From Rhodothermus profundi (GTDB lineage Bacteria; Bacteroidota; Rhodothermia; Rhodothermales; Rhodothermaceae): a stretch of 64,000 bases of DNA. Location: contig NZ_FRAU01000003.1 of the NCBI RefSeq assembly GCF_900142415.1, positions 61,071-125,070 on the forward strand, given 5' to 3'. Positions 48,316 through 56,964 of the stretch are shown here, one piece after another. Under the pieces are notes generated by a model. The model did no database searches and was not told the origin of the DNA. It worked only from the letters and a program-made list of their open reading frames with translations. Position numbers and translations under genes: made by a program. The stretch's first letter is position 1. Every line of letters starts with the position of its first letter.

Positions 48316-49611
48316 ATGCGCCGCGTATTGATTATTGCGTACTACTTTCCGCCAATGGGACTCAGCGGCGTGCAGCGCGTGGCCAAATTTGCTCGCTATC
48401 TTCCTCATCATGGCTGGCATCCCCTCGTCCTCACCGTCAAGCCAGGCGGCTACTTCGCATATGATCAAACGCTGCTGGCCGAGGTAGAGGCTGCTGGAGT
48501 AAGCATTTACCGCACCGCCTCACTGGACCCAACCCGCCTGTTCCGAAAGCGCCGCCCCGTGCCTCTGCCGTCTGAGTCTGTCCGCAAACGCTGGCATCGC
48601 CTCAACAGTTGGCTGTTTGTTCCAGATAATAAGATCGGATGGCTTCCTCCGGCTGTCTGGACTGGACGCCACCTGCTCCAGCAGCATGCCGTTGATGTTA
48701 TCTTTGCCTCAGCACCGCCTGCTACCTCGCTGCTTGTCGGCGCCCTGTTACATCGGTGGAGTGGCCGCCCGCTGGTACTTGACTTCCGAGATGACTGGCT
48801 GGACAATCCCCGGCAGCTCTATCCCACCCGCTGGCACCGAAGGCTCCACGCCCGTCTGGAACAATGGACATTTCGGCAGGCAGCATGCATTCTTACGATC
48901 AATTCCTACTTGCAGCGAGCACTCCAGCAGCGCATACCCGCTGGCGGGCCACCTGTCCATGTCATCCCACATGGGTTCGATCCGGCCGATTTCGAAAACG
49001 TCCCGGCCGAACCGCGATCCGACCAGAAGCTACGCTTACTCTACAGCGGCGTCTTTTATGATGCCCAGCAGCCTGATGCCTTCCTTCGGGCGCTGGCACA
49101 GTGGCTTGCACAGTACCCAGAAGCTCGCCCTTACATTGAGGCCGTGTTCGTTGGACTTGTCCCTCCCCACACGCCCGCACTTATTGATCAGCTAGGACTC
49201 CAAGACATTGTAACGCTACGCGGCTACTGCTCCCATCAGGAAACCATAGCAGCGCTCAAAGCAGCCGACGTGCTCTGGCTAACGGTAGGAGAGCAGCCAG
49301 GCGCCGCAGGCATTACCACCAGCAAACTGTTTGAGTATCTTGGAACGCGCAAACCCATTCTCGCGCTGATCCCCGACGGTGTAGGGCGAGAAATATTACT
49401 TGAGTACGGAGCCGCTTATCTGGCTCCACCGCACGAGGTGAGCGCTATTGTTCAGACCGTACATCGCCTTTACGAAGACTGGCGATCGGGCCGGCTCCCG
49501 GTGGGACGGGTATCGGTGGTCAGTCGCTATGATCGGCAACAACTTGCTGGTCACCTGGCCCGGTTACTGGAGGCTACCCTGCAATCAGCAGCAATATGCA
49601 CCGGCACCTGA
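48316..49611 (+). CDS. GT4-type glycosyltransferase
   Basis: The 431-residue protein has the GT-B fold pattern: the N-terminal half RVLIIAYYFPPMGLSGVQRVAKFARYL with a PHHGWHPLVLT segment, and the C-terminal half with VIPHGFDPADFENV, LLYSGVFYD and LFEYLGTRKPILALIPD. It should add a sugar to a polysaccharide or lipid carrier on the cytoplasmic side. Acceptor and sugar are unknown. Its 3' end overlaps the next gene by 16 bases. Confidence 0.88.
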   Translation: MRRVLIIAYYFPPMGLSGVQRVAKFARYLPHHGWHPLVLTVKPGGYFAYDQTLLAEVEAAGVSIYRTASLDPTRLFRKRRPVPLPSESVRKRWHRLNSWLFVPDNKIGWLPPAVWTGRHLLQQHAVDVIFASAPPATSLLVGALLHRWSGRPLVLDFRDDWLDNPRQLYPTRWHRRLHARLEQWTFRQAACILTINSYLQRALQQRIPAGGPPVHVIPHGFDPADFENVPAEPRSDQKLRLLYSGVFYDAQQPDAFLRALAQWLAQYPEARPYIEAVFVGLVPPHTPALIDQLGLQDIVTLRGYCSHQETIAALKAADVLWLTVGEQPGAAGITTSKLFEYLGTRKPILALIPDGVGREILLEYGAAYLAPPHEVSAIVQTVHRLYEDWRSGRLPVGRVSVVSRYDRQQLAGHLARLLEATLQSAAICTGT

Positions 49612-50045
49612 CAATTTCCAGCCGCTTTGAAGAGATGGAACAGGCGCTGCTTCAACTCGAAGCGTTGGCGCAGACGCTCCACCTGGCCCCTGAACTCATT
49701 GACCGTCTGCTTGTCGTAGCCAGCGAAGCCATCACCAATGCCATTCGCCACGGGAACCGTCTGGATCCTACCAAGCAGGTACATATCACCGTAGTGGTTC
49801 AGAAGGATACGGTTGAACTTTGCGTAGAAGATGAAGGTGCGGGATTCGATCGCCATCGCATTCCCCGTTATAACCCGAACGATCCGGAGATGCTGCTTCG
49901 ACCGCATGGGCGCGGTCTTTTTTTGATTGAGGAGCTGGCTGATGAGGTCGCCTATGAGGCCGGTGGTCGGCGCATCCGTATGCGTCTGCGCCAGCGCTCT
50001 AATCCAGGCGCCTCCACTCAAAGTCAAAACGACGAAACCAGGTAA
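49596..50045 (+). CDS. RsbW-like anti-sigma factor / HATPase serine kinase
   Basis: The 149-residue protein is a single GHKL ATPase domain: ASEAITNAIRHGNR (N-box), ELCVEDEGAGFD (G1) and PHGRGLFLIEELADEV (G2). Such proteins bind ATP and switch partners by phosphorylating an antagonist, as RsbW or SpoIIAB do. No partner anti-anti-sigma gene is adjacent. It overlaps miaA convergently by 47 bases. ATG 49635 could be an alternative start. Confidence 0.88.
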   Translation: MHRHLTISSRFEEMEQALLQLEALAQTLHLAPELIDRLLVVASEAITNAIRHGNRLDPTKQVHITVVVQKDTVELCVEDEGAGFDRHRIPRYNPNDPEMLLRPHGRGLFLIEELADEVAYEAGGRRIRMRLRQRSNPGASTQSQNDETR

Positions 50046-50922
50046 GCTGTCGTTTTGCGTAGCGGCGCGTGTTGCGCTGAATCAACTGTCGCATGGTTTC
50101 CCAGTCGTAGGCTCCCTGTAGATAGGCAATGACTTCCTGGTAGCCAATCGTGCGCAGCACGTCCAGATCCGGTCGATACCCTGCTTCCAGGATTGCGCGG
50201 ACCTCTTCGACCAGGCCAGCTTCCAGCATCTGATCCACGCGACGGTTGATGCGGTCATAAAGCACCGGTCGCTCTCGATACAGCACAATGGTGCGGAAAG
50301 CATACGGTGCTGGCCGGTGTTGGCGGTAGTAAAAGGTGATCGGACGGCCGGTGCCGTGGTAGACTTCCAGGGCGCGGATGACCCGCTGCGTTTTGGTCGG
50401 ATCCAGACGCGCCGCAGCTTGCGGATCGACACGTTGCAGCTCAGCGTAGAGCGCCTCTGGGCCCTCGGTGCGAAGCCGTTCGTTCAACCATCGACGGATG
50501 GACAGATCTACATCAGGGATTTCGGCCAATCCAAATTGCAGAGCGTAGAGATAAAGCGTGGAACCTCCCACCACCAGCGGAATGTGTCTACGGGCCAGCA
50601 CGTCCGCGATGCGCTCCCAGGCGGCAAAAGCAAAATGTCCGGCCGAGAACGGTTCATCCAGGTCCAGTTCGTCAATAAAGTGGTGCCGCACGCGTTGCAG
50701 AGCTTCTGGAGGCGGTTTTGCGGTACCAATGGTCATCGGCCGATAGATCTGGCGGCTATCGGCTGAGATAATTTCGGCTCCGAGCCGTTCGGCCAACTCC
50801 AGGCTCAGATCGGTCTTACCCACCGCTGTAGGGCCGGCCAGGATCAGAAACGGGCCGTGCTCAGAGCAGTGCTGCTGTTGCCAGGTTACCAGTTCGGCAA
50901 CGATTTCCCGCATCGCTGTCAT
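49999..50922 (-). CDS. miaA: tRNA dimethylallyltransferase
   Basis: The 307-residue enzyme adds an isoprenyl group to A37 of tRNAs that read U-starting codons. The P-loop is LAGPTAVGKTDLS near residue 28. Conserved segments include SADSRQIYRPMTIGTAKP, VVGGSTLYLYALQFGL, RVIRALEVYHGTGRPIT and YAKRQLTWFRR. The gene is on the minus strand and converges on the RsbW-like gene. Confidence 0.95.
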   Translation of the reverse strand: MTAMREIVAELVTWQQQHCSEHGPFLILAGPTAVGKTDLSLELAERLGAEIISADSRQIYRPMTIGTAKPPPEALQRVRHHFIDELDLDEPFSAGHFAFAAWERIADVLARRHIPLVVGGSTLYLYALQFGLAEIPDVDLSIRRWLNERLRTEGPEALYAELQRVDPQAAARLDPTKTQRVIRALEVYHGTGRPITFYYRQHRPAPYAFRTIVLYRERPVLYDRINRRVDQMLEAGLVEEVRAILEAGYRPDLDVLRTIGYQEVIAYLQGAYDWETMRQLIQRNTRRYAKRQLTWFRRFDFEWRRLD

Positions 50923-51039
50923 TTTTTCTAAACAAAACCAGGGAACTTTCTGAACCAGGGGCTTGCGTTCACCGGCACAATTTTTATAATTGTTAACACA
51001 GTAGGGGAGGAAGCGATTCTATGGGATTGTAGAACAATC

Positions 51040-51285
51040 ATGGATTGGGTCTATCAAATCATCGGGGTGCTGCTGGCACTGGCACCTATGATAGTGGGGA
51101 CGGTACTGTGGCACTTTATCTGGAAGAACAACGATTCGGATTCCTCTCAGGACCCACCGCCTCCGGGAGATCCCTGGCGGCGGCCGGTGCCGCCACCGCC
51201 TCGGTTTCAGGGGGATCGGGGGCCACGTGCAGCAGATCGGCCACGGGTGACTATGCCCCGCAGACCGGTTCGACTTCTACGCTGA
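51040..51285 (+). CDS. small single-span membrane protein, unknown
   Basis: The 81-residue protein has one N-terminal membrane helix (residues 3-27, IIGVLLALAPMIVGTVLWHFI). A polar proline- and arginine-rich tail follows (PPPPGDPWRRPVPPPP). I do not recognise a family. A ribosome-binding-like AGGGGAGGA lies about 25 bases upstream, which is too far to be certain. The gene sits alone between miaA and a recombinase gene, converging on the latter. Confidence 0.5.
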   Translation: MDWVYQIIGVLLALAPMIVGTVLWHFIWKNNDSDSSQDPPPPGDPWRRPVPPPPRFQGDRGPRAADRPRVTMPRRPVRLLR

Positions 51286-51305
51286 GATTGATCTGGGGCT
51301 GCCCC

Positions 51306-52235
51306 TCAGAGGTGCACGTAGTCAGCGGCGTTGTCGTCGAGAAAGTCCTGCTGATGGACGTAGACCATGGTGGTCTGGATGTCTGCGTGGCGGGCCTGAC
51401 TTCGCACCTTGTGCAGGGGCGCGCCTCCCTGAACTGCCAGCGTGATACCCGTGTGGCGTAGCGTGTGCGCTCCAATACGCCGATCCAATCCGATCTCACG
51501 CGCCAGCCGCGCCACAATATTGTAAATGCTTTGCGCCGAGAGTCTGCGTCCTCGCGAATTGTTTGAGAAGCTGCGCCATACCGGTCCCCGTGCGTCACCG
51601 TAAAATGCCGCCAGGCGTTGCAGCGCTGCCATGCAGTGGGCTGGTACCTTGACAATTTCTTCGGTTCCTTTTTTGGTATGGGGTAATCGCAATACGTAGT
51701 GTGTCCCTACCTTACGGATATGCTCAAAATCCATCGCGGCAGCCTCACTGCGGCGCAACCAGCAGTAGAGCAGCATGCGCACCAGGGCTTCGTCACGAAT
51801 GCCGGTGCGCGGATGCGCCCGGGCTGCCTCCAGCATCCGACGCGCTTCTTCACGTGAGAGCGTTACAATATGACGTTCCCTGGAGGTGCGGGGCAGTTGC
51901 ACCAGCAGGCGGATTACCGGCGAGCGTTCGACCAGCTCAACGGCCTCTGCCCAGCGAAAGAACGAACTGATAGCCGAGATTTTACGTCGCAGCGTGTTTT
52001 CCGCGCAGCCGGTGCGCTTGAGGTGTTCGATGTACAGATTGACGTGGGCGAACGTAACCCGCCGGACATTTTCTGCGGAGAGTCGTCCGTCTTCAAAGAA
52101 AAGGGCAAAGAAGTCCTCCAGGTCATTTCGATAGGCGCGGCGGGTGTTATCCGAGCGACAACGGGAAAGAAACAGCGGGAGCACGTCGTCGGCAAAGGCC
52201 GCCGTCGCAGGCAGCGGTAGTTTCTCCGGCAGCAT
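51306..52235 (-). CDS. tyrosine recombinase (XerC/XerD-like)
   Basis: The 309-residue protein has a SAM-like N-terminal domain (12-105, NTRRAYRNDLEDFFALF) and the catalytic domain. Likely catalytic residues are Arg161 (WLRRSEAAAM), Lys189 (HTKKG), His257-Arg260 (AHTLRHTGI), His283 (ARHADIQTT) and Tyr292 (MVYVHQ). These enzymes resolve chromosome dimers or integrate mobile elements. The single gene with no phage or transposon neighbours fits a Xer-type enzyme or a leftover of the adjacent accessory region. It lies about 7 kb from the skew switch at 44.48 kb. Confidence 0.88.
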   Translation of the reverse strand: MLPEKLPLPATAAFADDVLPLFLSRCRSDNTRRAYRNDLEDFFALFFEDGRLSAENVRRVTFAHVNLYIEHLKRTGCAENTLRRKISAISSFFRWAEAVELVERSPVIRLLVQLPRTSRERHIVTLSREEARRMLEAARAHPRTGIRDEALVRMLLYCWLRRSEAAAMDFEHIRKVGTHYVLRLPHTKKGTEEIVKVPAHCMAALQRLAAFYGDARGPVWRSFSNNSRGRRLSAQSIYNIVARLAREIGLDRRIGAHTLRHTGITLAVQGGAPLHKVRSQARHADIQTTMVYVHQQDFLDDNAADYVHL

Positions 52236-52432
52236 ACGCCTGATCTGGTCGGTTTGGGCGACAACTTAACAAAAAAGCACAGTCCATGCCAGGCTTTAGC
52301 TTGACTGAAGAGGACCCTCAGCCTCTCGGACAGCTTCCCTGAAAGAGGAGGGTAAGTTCTGGTCGGTCTGAACACAAGCAATCCTACCAGGCACTGACGC
52401 CAGAACCAATCCCGCCACAGATCACCTTTCCC

Positions 52433-52454
52433 TTCTCTCTTTGGGGAGAGAGAA
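52433..52454. other. 8-bp hairpin upstream of the CRISPR operon
   Basis: TTCTCTCT (52433-52440) pairs with AGAGAGAA (52447-52454) around TTGGGG. It lies in the 294-base gap between the recombinase and the CARF gene. A TTGACA at 52469-52474 could be a -35 box for the cas operon, but the matching -10 is poor. Confidence 0.4.
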
Positions 52455-52529
52455 AAGACATAGGCATCTTGACATAAAAATTAAGGCTTCTTTCCTTAAC
52501 ACAAAAACAGGCGTTCTCTTTGCTGACCA

Positions 52530-53450
52530 ATGCCAGTTGTAAGTCGTAAGGGGCCTGTTTTAATGGCGACTGTGGGCGAGCAACCTCAGGTGGTTACGCT
52601 CACGTTAGATCTCCTGGCAGGGCGGCATGTGCAGTTTGAAGAATTGATTCTTTTTCATACGGCGCCGCACTATCCAGCCCTCTCTCGCTCACTGGAGCGG
52701 CTCGAAGCTGAACTGGCACAATGGCCCGAGTATCGAAGGCTGCAGGTGCACTGGATTCTCTTCCGGGACGAAACGGGAAGAGCACTGACTGACATTCGCA
52801 CCGAGCAGGAGGCCCGACAGGTGTTTCGGACCCTTTTTCGAGAGGTACTGCAGATCAAACGTCAGCGCCGCGTCATTCATCTGCTGATAGCCGGAGGCCG
52901 AAAAGTAATGGCCGCCTATGGGACAGCCGTAGCGCAGCTTCTGTTTGAAGCAGAAGATCACCTGTGGCACCTGATCTCAGAAGAGCCGCTGCTGAGATCA
53001 GGTCGCATGCATCCCGAACCTGACGATCCAGTGCACCTTGTACCCGTTCCCTTTGTGCGCTGGAGTGCGCTACCGCCCGCCGCCACACGCCTGGCAGTAA
53101 CCGGAGATCCCTTTGAGGCTATGAGGATCCATGAGGCCTGGCTGGACGAGGAAGTCCGACGACAACGCGCCTGGTTTCTGCTGCACGAGCTTACACCTGG
53201 CGAACGCATGTTGCTGATCGCGCTGGCCCGCACTGGCGCTTCCAACCGAGAACTGGCGCAAAAGCTGGGCCGCAGCCCCAAAACGGTAGCCAACCAGTTG
53301 GCCGTCATCACCGATAAGTACCGGGCCTTTGCTGGACTGGCCGACGGCGTGCCCATTTCACGCGCTGAACTGGTGGCCCATTTTGCACCAGTTCTGGAAT
53401 GGATTGACCTGGACTCGCAGGGACAGCCATCCTACAAAATATCAGGGTGA
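52530..53450 (+). CDS. CARF-domain protein with C-terminal LuxR-like helix-turn-helix (NE0113-like)
   Basis: Residues 1-170 form a CARF/ring-nuclease-like Rossmann domain: PVLMATVGEQPQVVTLTLDLL at the start and the ligand-loop signature LIAGGRKVMAAYGT at 119-132, as in the NE0113 family of CRISPR-associated proteins. Residues 221-268 form a LuxR/GerE-type helix-turn-helix (LTPGERMLLIALARTGASNRELAQKLGRSPKTVANQLAVI). The likely role is to sense cyclic oligoadenylate made by Csm1 and to act on transcription; ring cleavage is also possible. It precedes csm1 by about 100 bases in the same direction. Confidence 0.78.
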   Translation: MPVVSRKGPVLMATVGEQPQVVTLTLDLLAGRHVQFEELILFHTAPHYPALSRSLERLEAELAQWPEYRRLQVHWILFRDETGRALTDIRTEQEARQVFRTLFREVLQIKRQRRVIHLLIAGGRKVMAAYGTAVAQLLFEAEDHLWHLISEEPLLRSGRMHPEPDDPVHLVPVPFVRWSALPPAATRLAVTGDPFEAMRIHEAWLDEEVRRQRAWFLLHELTPGERMLLIALARTGASNRELAQKLGRSPKTVANQLAVITDKYRAFAGLADGVPISRAELVAHFAPVLEWIDLDSQGQPSYKISG

Positions 53451-53554
53451 AATCCCTTGTGTTTACAGCATACGCATCCACAACTTTCATGAAGGCAGTG
53501 AGGAAAGGCGGAGCGATTCAGTAGAAGCTCAAGCGAACAGATCTCTTTACCCGC

Positions 53555-55762
53555 ATGGAACAGGCATATGTGCAGTATCTTGGGACCCTGCTCTACATAG
53601 CAGGCCTGCTGAAGGCCCTGGGTGAAGAAACGAACCCCCGTGGGATACCATTAGTGGATGGGGTGCTCACGGCCTGCCCGGCCTTTCAGCCCCTGGCCCC
53701 CCGCCTGCAAGCAGCTGCACATCAAGCCGCCCACCAGCTGCCCTTCCAACGCCCCACCACCTGGCTGGAATCGCCCCTTCAATTTCTGCGTCTGCCCGGA
53801 CGCCCCTGTCCCAATGCAACCCACGTCTATCGCCCCTGTTCGATGGTCGACGGTGTGGTATACCCAGTGCCGAGTGAACAGGTGACCGACGGGCCCGCCG
53901 CCTGCCGTAAACTCTGGCAGGAGCTGCAGCACGAAGCGCAACAGGTTCTACAGTCACTGCAGGACGTCGAAGCCGCCGCAGAGACCCTCTATACCCTGCT
54001 GGAGAAATACACGGCCTATGTGCCGGCTCCGTTCGAAGGAGCTCGGGCCATTTCGCTGTTCGACTTTGCCCGCATCACGGCTGCGCTGCAGCTATGCCGG
54101 ACGAAGGCCGGACAGGAACCCTCCGTACGGCTGATCAAGGGGGACGTTTCGGGTATCCAGTCCTTTATCTATCGGGAACTGCGCGGCGATGAAACCGAAA
54201 ATCCAGCGCAACTGCTCCGGGGACGCTCCTTCTTTGTCACGCTATTAGGACGTACCATCGTTCGCTATCTGCAACGCCAACTTCAGCTCCCTGATGGCTG
54301 CGTACTGTTCTGCAGCGGCGGACATTTTCTGATGATAGCGCCCAATACTGCCCATCTATTACAGCAGCTGGAACAGGAAGACCGACGCATTAACGAAGCA
54401 CTCTTCCGAGAACTGGGTGGAGCTATTCAGCTGGTCATGGCCTCGGTCGCCGCTTCTGCCGCTGACGTAGAAGGCCAACCCACTGCCGTTCTGCAACAGC
54501 TTGAAGAAAAGCTGCAGCGGGCCAAACTCCGAAAAGGATGGGCCATTCTCGACACCCTCCTTGAGGGCTCCGACTCTGAAGATCCCTCGGTAGGTAAACT
54601 GGATCGCATTGGCCGAGCCCTGCCCTTTACCCGATACCTGATCGAAGTGCCCGGCGCCGAGCAGCCTGCCGAGCGGGAGCACGTCCGCGCCGTGCTCGAA
54701 CTTCCAGGTTTCAAGGTGACCTGGTGGTTTGTGGCAGACGATTGTCTGGATCGGGTGCTCACCGGCCTGGGCGATCGTCGCGTGACCCTCTTCAACCTGC
54801 GCTCACCTCGCATTCCAGTGGTCGAGGCTCCCCGAACCGGCTGTCGTTTCATGCCAGCTGGCACCTACATCCCCATGACGATTGCTGGCTCCGGCCAGCG
54901 GCCGTGCACCTTTGAGGAGCTGGCTCGGATGGATAGCGAAAACTATCCGATGTTGGGCTTCCTGCGCATGGATGTGGACAACCTGGGAGCGCTTTTTGTA
55001 GTGGGATTGCGCGATGCGTTCAGTGAGCTTCCCTTTACCCTGCATCGAACCGCTGCGCTCTCCCGGGAGCTGGACCGCTTCTTTGGGGGCCACATTAACC
55101 GCCTGGCCGAAGGATACGATATCTACTTGGTCTATGCTGGAGGCGACGATCTGTTTGCCGTGGGCTCTTGGGTGCGCGTGCTGCGCTTCGCTCGAAGCGT
55201 GCAGGCAAAACTGTGCGCCTACAGCGGCAATAATCCGTCCGTAACCGTTTCGGCCGGTCTGTCCATCCATAAAGAACACTTTCCCATCACTGTGGCGGCC
55301 GAAACAGCCGGTGAAGAAGAAGAGCATGCCAAAAATGCCGGCAAAAACCGCATCGCGTTATTCAGTACACCAGTAGAGTGGAGTCAACTACCCTTCCTTC
55401 TGGACGAGCTAGCCGAGTCGCTGCTCCGATCCGTACAGGATGACCAGTTGCCCGACAATCAGCGCATTCCCCGGACTTTCCTGCACACTCTGCTACGCTA
55501 CAGCTATGAAGTACTCGACCGCCAGAAAGGCTGCATCGACCTGAAGGCGCTGGCCCGACTCAATCACCTGTTGCACTATGCCTTTGCCCGACGTGGAGTG
55601 CATGAAGCCCTGCTGCACACGCCTTCCGACCATCCCAACCAACCGCTAGTCCAGCTCGCCCGCTGCTTTTTGCTGGAGCGTCCAGACCGCAGCGAGTGGT
55701 TCCGTACGTTTGTCATTCCAGCCGCGTACGTACTCCTGAAAACCCGAAAACAACGCGACTGA
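53555..55762 (+). CDS. csm1: type III-A CRISPR Cas10/Csm1, HD motif lost, GGDD kept
   Basis: The 735-residue protein is the large subunit of the Csm complex. The cyclase motif GGDD is at residues 529-532 (YLVYAGGDDLFAVG), so cyclic oligoadenylate synthesis is expected. KGDVSGIQSFIYRE near 188-205 is a typical Cas10 segment. At the N-terminus, where the family has LLHDIGK, this protein reads TLLYIAGLLKALG, so the HD-type DNase is missing. Csm2, Csm3, Csm4 and Csm5 follow. RNA-activated signalling rather than DNA cutting should be the output. Confidence 0.93.
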   Translation: MEQAYVQYLGTLLYIAGLLKALGEETNPRGIPLVDGVLTACPAFQPLAPRLQAAAHQAAHQLPFQRPTTWLESPLQFLRLPGRPCPNATHVYRPCSMVDGVVYPVPSEQVTDGPAACRKLWQELQHEAQQVLQSLQDVEAAAETLYTLLEKYTAYVPAPFEGARAISLFDFARITAALQLCRTKAGQEPSVRLIKGDVSGIQSFIYRELRGDETENPAQLLRGRSFFVTLLGRTIVRYLQRQLQLPDGCVLFCSGGHFLMIAPNTAHLLQQLEQEDRRINEALFRELGGAIQLVMASVAASAADVEGQPTAVLQQLEEKLQRAKLRKGWAILDTLLEGSDSEDPSVGKLDRIGRALPFTRYLIEVPGAEQPAEREHVRAVLELPGFKVTWWFVADDCLDRVLTGLGDRRVTLFNLRSPRIPVVEAPRTGCRFMPAGTYIPMTIAGSGQRPCTFEELARMDSENYPMLGFLRMDVDNLGALFVVGLRDAFSELPFTLHRTAALSRELDRFFGGHINRLAEGYDIYLVYAGGDDLFAVGSWVRVLRFARSVQAKLCAYSGNNPSVTVSAGLSIHKEHFPITVAAETAGEEEEHAKNAGKNRIALFSTPVEWSQLPFLLDELAESLLRSVQDDQLPDNQRIPRTFLHTLLRYSYEVLDRQKGCIDLKALARLNHLLHYAFARRGVHEALLHTPSDHPNQPLVQLARCFLLERPDRSEWFRTFVIPAAYVLLKTRKQRD

Positions 55763-55789
55763 ACCCGTGCAACAATCCGCAATACTACC

Positions 55790-56173
55790 ATGAGCAAATT
55801 CTCTATTCCGGACGATCTGGCTCGGTGCAAGCCCGAAGAGATCGATCGGATAGCCGACCAGATGGGAAAAGCTTTTAAGAATATCAAAACAGCCCAGTTG
55901 CGCAACGTCTTTGCTCATATAAACCGGATGCGAACGCGCTGGCGCCACGATCAGGACTTCCAGAAGCTCCGCCGCGATCTGGTCATGCTCAAACCTCGAC
56001 TGGCCTATGCTGCCGGCCGCCAGAGGGAGGTACGTGAAATGAGCGAGGCCTTTCGGAAGGCAATTAATGCCGTGCTGGCCTCTAAGGATTTCGGGGAGGC
56101 ATTGCGCAACTTCTTTGACCTGATTGAAGCCGTGGTTGCTTATCACAAATACTACGGGGACAAGGATAACTAA
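55790..56173 (+). CDS. csm2: type III-A CRISPR small subunit Csm2
   Basis: The 127-residue all-helical basic protein (LRNVFAHINRMRTRWRHD, KLRRDLVMLKPRLAYAAGRQ) fits Csm2, which stacks along the crRNA in the Csm complex. Its place between csm1 and csm3 is the standard order. Confidence 0.9.
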   Translation: MSKFSIPDDLARCKPEEIDRIADQMGKAFKNIKTAQLRNVFAHINRMRTRWRHDQDFQKLRRDLVMLKPRLAYAAGRQREVREMSEAFRKAINAVLASKDFGEALRNFFDLIEAVVAYHKYYGDKDN

Positions 56174-56187
56174 ACCAGGAATATACC

Positions 56188-56964
56188 ATGGCCAGTTTTC
56201 TGGGAAATATCATTCTGAAAGGCAAAATGGAATGCCTGACCGGGCTGCACATCGGCGGCTCGAAAGAGAAATTTGAAATTGGAGGGGTCGATCAGCCCGT
56301 CATTCGCGATCCGGTAACGAACGAGCCCTACGTGCCCGGTTCTTCGCTCAAGGGTAAAATGCGAGCGTTGCTGGCTTTTGCGCTGGGCAAGGCAGACCAG
56401 GATCCGAACTACAAAACATTCGATCCTGACTGTCCCCTCCAGCGGGTCTTTGGCTCCTCAGCTGAAACGCGTAGCATTGGCCCCTCACGCCTGATCGTGC
56501 GGGATGCCTTTCCCGACGAGGAGACCCGGAAGCGATGGGAGGAAATGGAAACAGAGTTACTCTATACCGAGCTCAAAGCAGAAAACAGCGTCGATCGACT
56601 CACGTCAGCAGCCAATCCACGTTTTTCTGAGCGCGTGGTGCGTGGTTCGACATTCAATGTGGAGTTCATTTTCAGCGTGTATGAGCTGAAAGACCTAGAT
56701 TTCTTCCCCTACGTCTTGGAGGGATTACGGCTGCTGGAGCATTCCTGGCTGGGGAGGAGTGGCACGCGGGGCTATGGACAGGTCGCCTTCCGGCTGGCCG
56801 AACCACTCGTGGTTACCCTGGAGGATTACCGCACTGGCAGCGACGCCTACCGACAGGCCAGCCGTCCTCACGAGGAGCTGAAGGAATTTCCACTGCGTCC
56901 CTCTGACTTCAATGCCCAACGCATCGCACAACTGAAAGAGAAATTTGCCCCGACACAGGGATGA
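56188..56964 (+). CDS. csm3: type III-A CRISPR RAMP protein Csm3 (target RNase subunit)
   Basis: The 258-residue RAMP protein forms the backbone of the complex and cuts target RNA at six-base intervals. It has LTGLHIGGSKEKFEIGGVDQPVIRD, with the catalytic Asp35 in GGVD, then the glycine-rich loop PGSSLKGKMRALLAF. Ribonuclease activity should be intact. The stop overlaps the csm4 ATG (ATGA). Confidence 0.93.
   Translation: MASFLGNIILKGKMECLTGLHIGGSKEKFEIGGVDQPVIRDPVTNEPYVPGSSLKGKMRALLAFALGKADQDPNYKTFDPDCPLQRVFGSSAETRSIGPSRLIVRDAFPDEETRKRWEEMETELLYTELKAENSVDRLTSAANPRFSERVVRGSTFNVEFIFSVYELKDLDFFPYVLEGLRLLEHSWLGRSGTRGYGQVAFRLAEPLVVTLEDYRTGSDAYRQASRPHEELKEFPLRPSDFNAQRIAQLKEKFAPTQG

Noticed and set aside
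51306..52235. Tyrosine recombinase as the integrase of a mobile island
   Set aside because: No tRNA gene, direct attachment repeats or phage genes were seen beside it, so a mobile element cannot be delimited; a Xer-type role is equally likely.
52236..53554. CRISPR array near the csm genes
   Set aside because: I looked for direct repeats of 25-40 bases at regular spacing in the gaps around the cas genes and found none.
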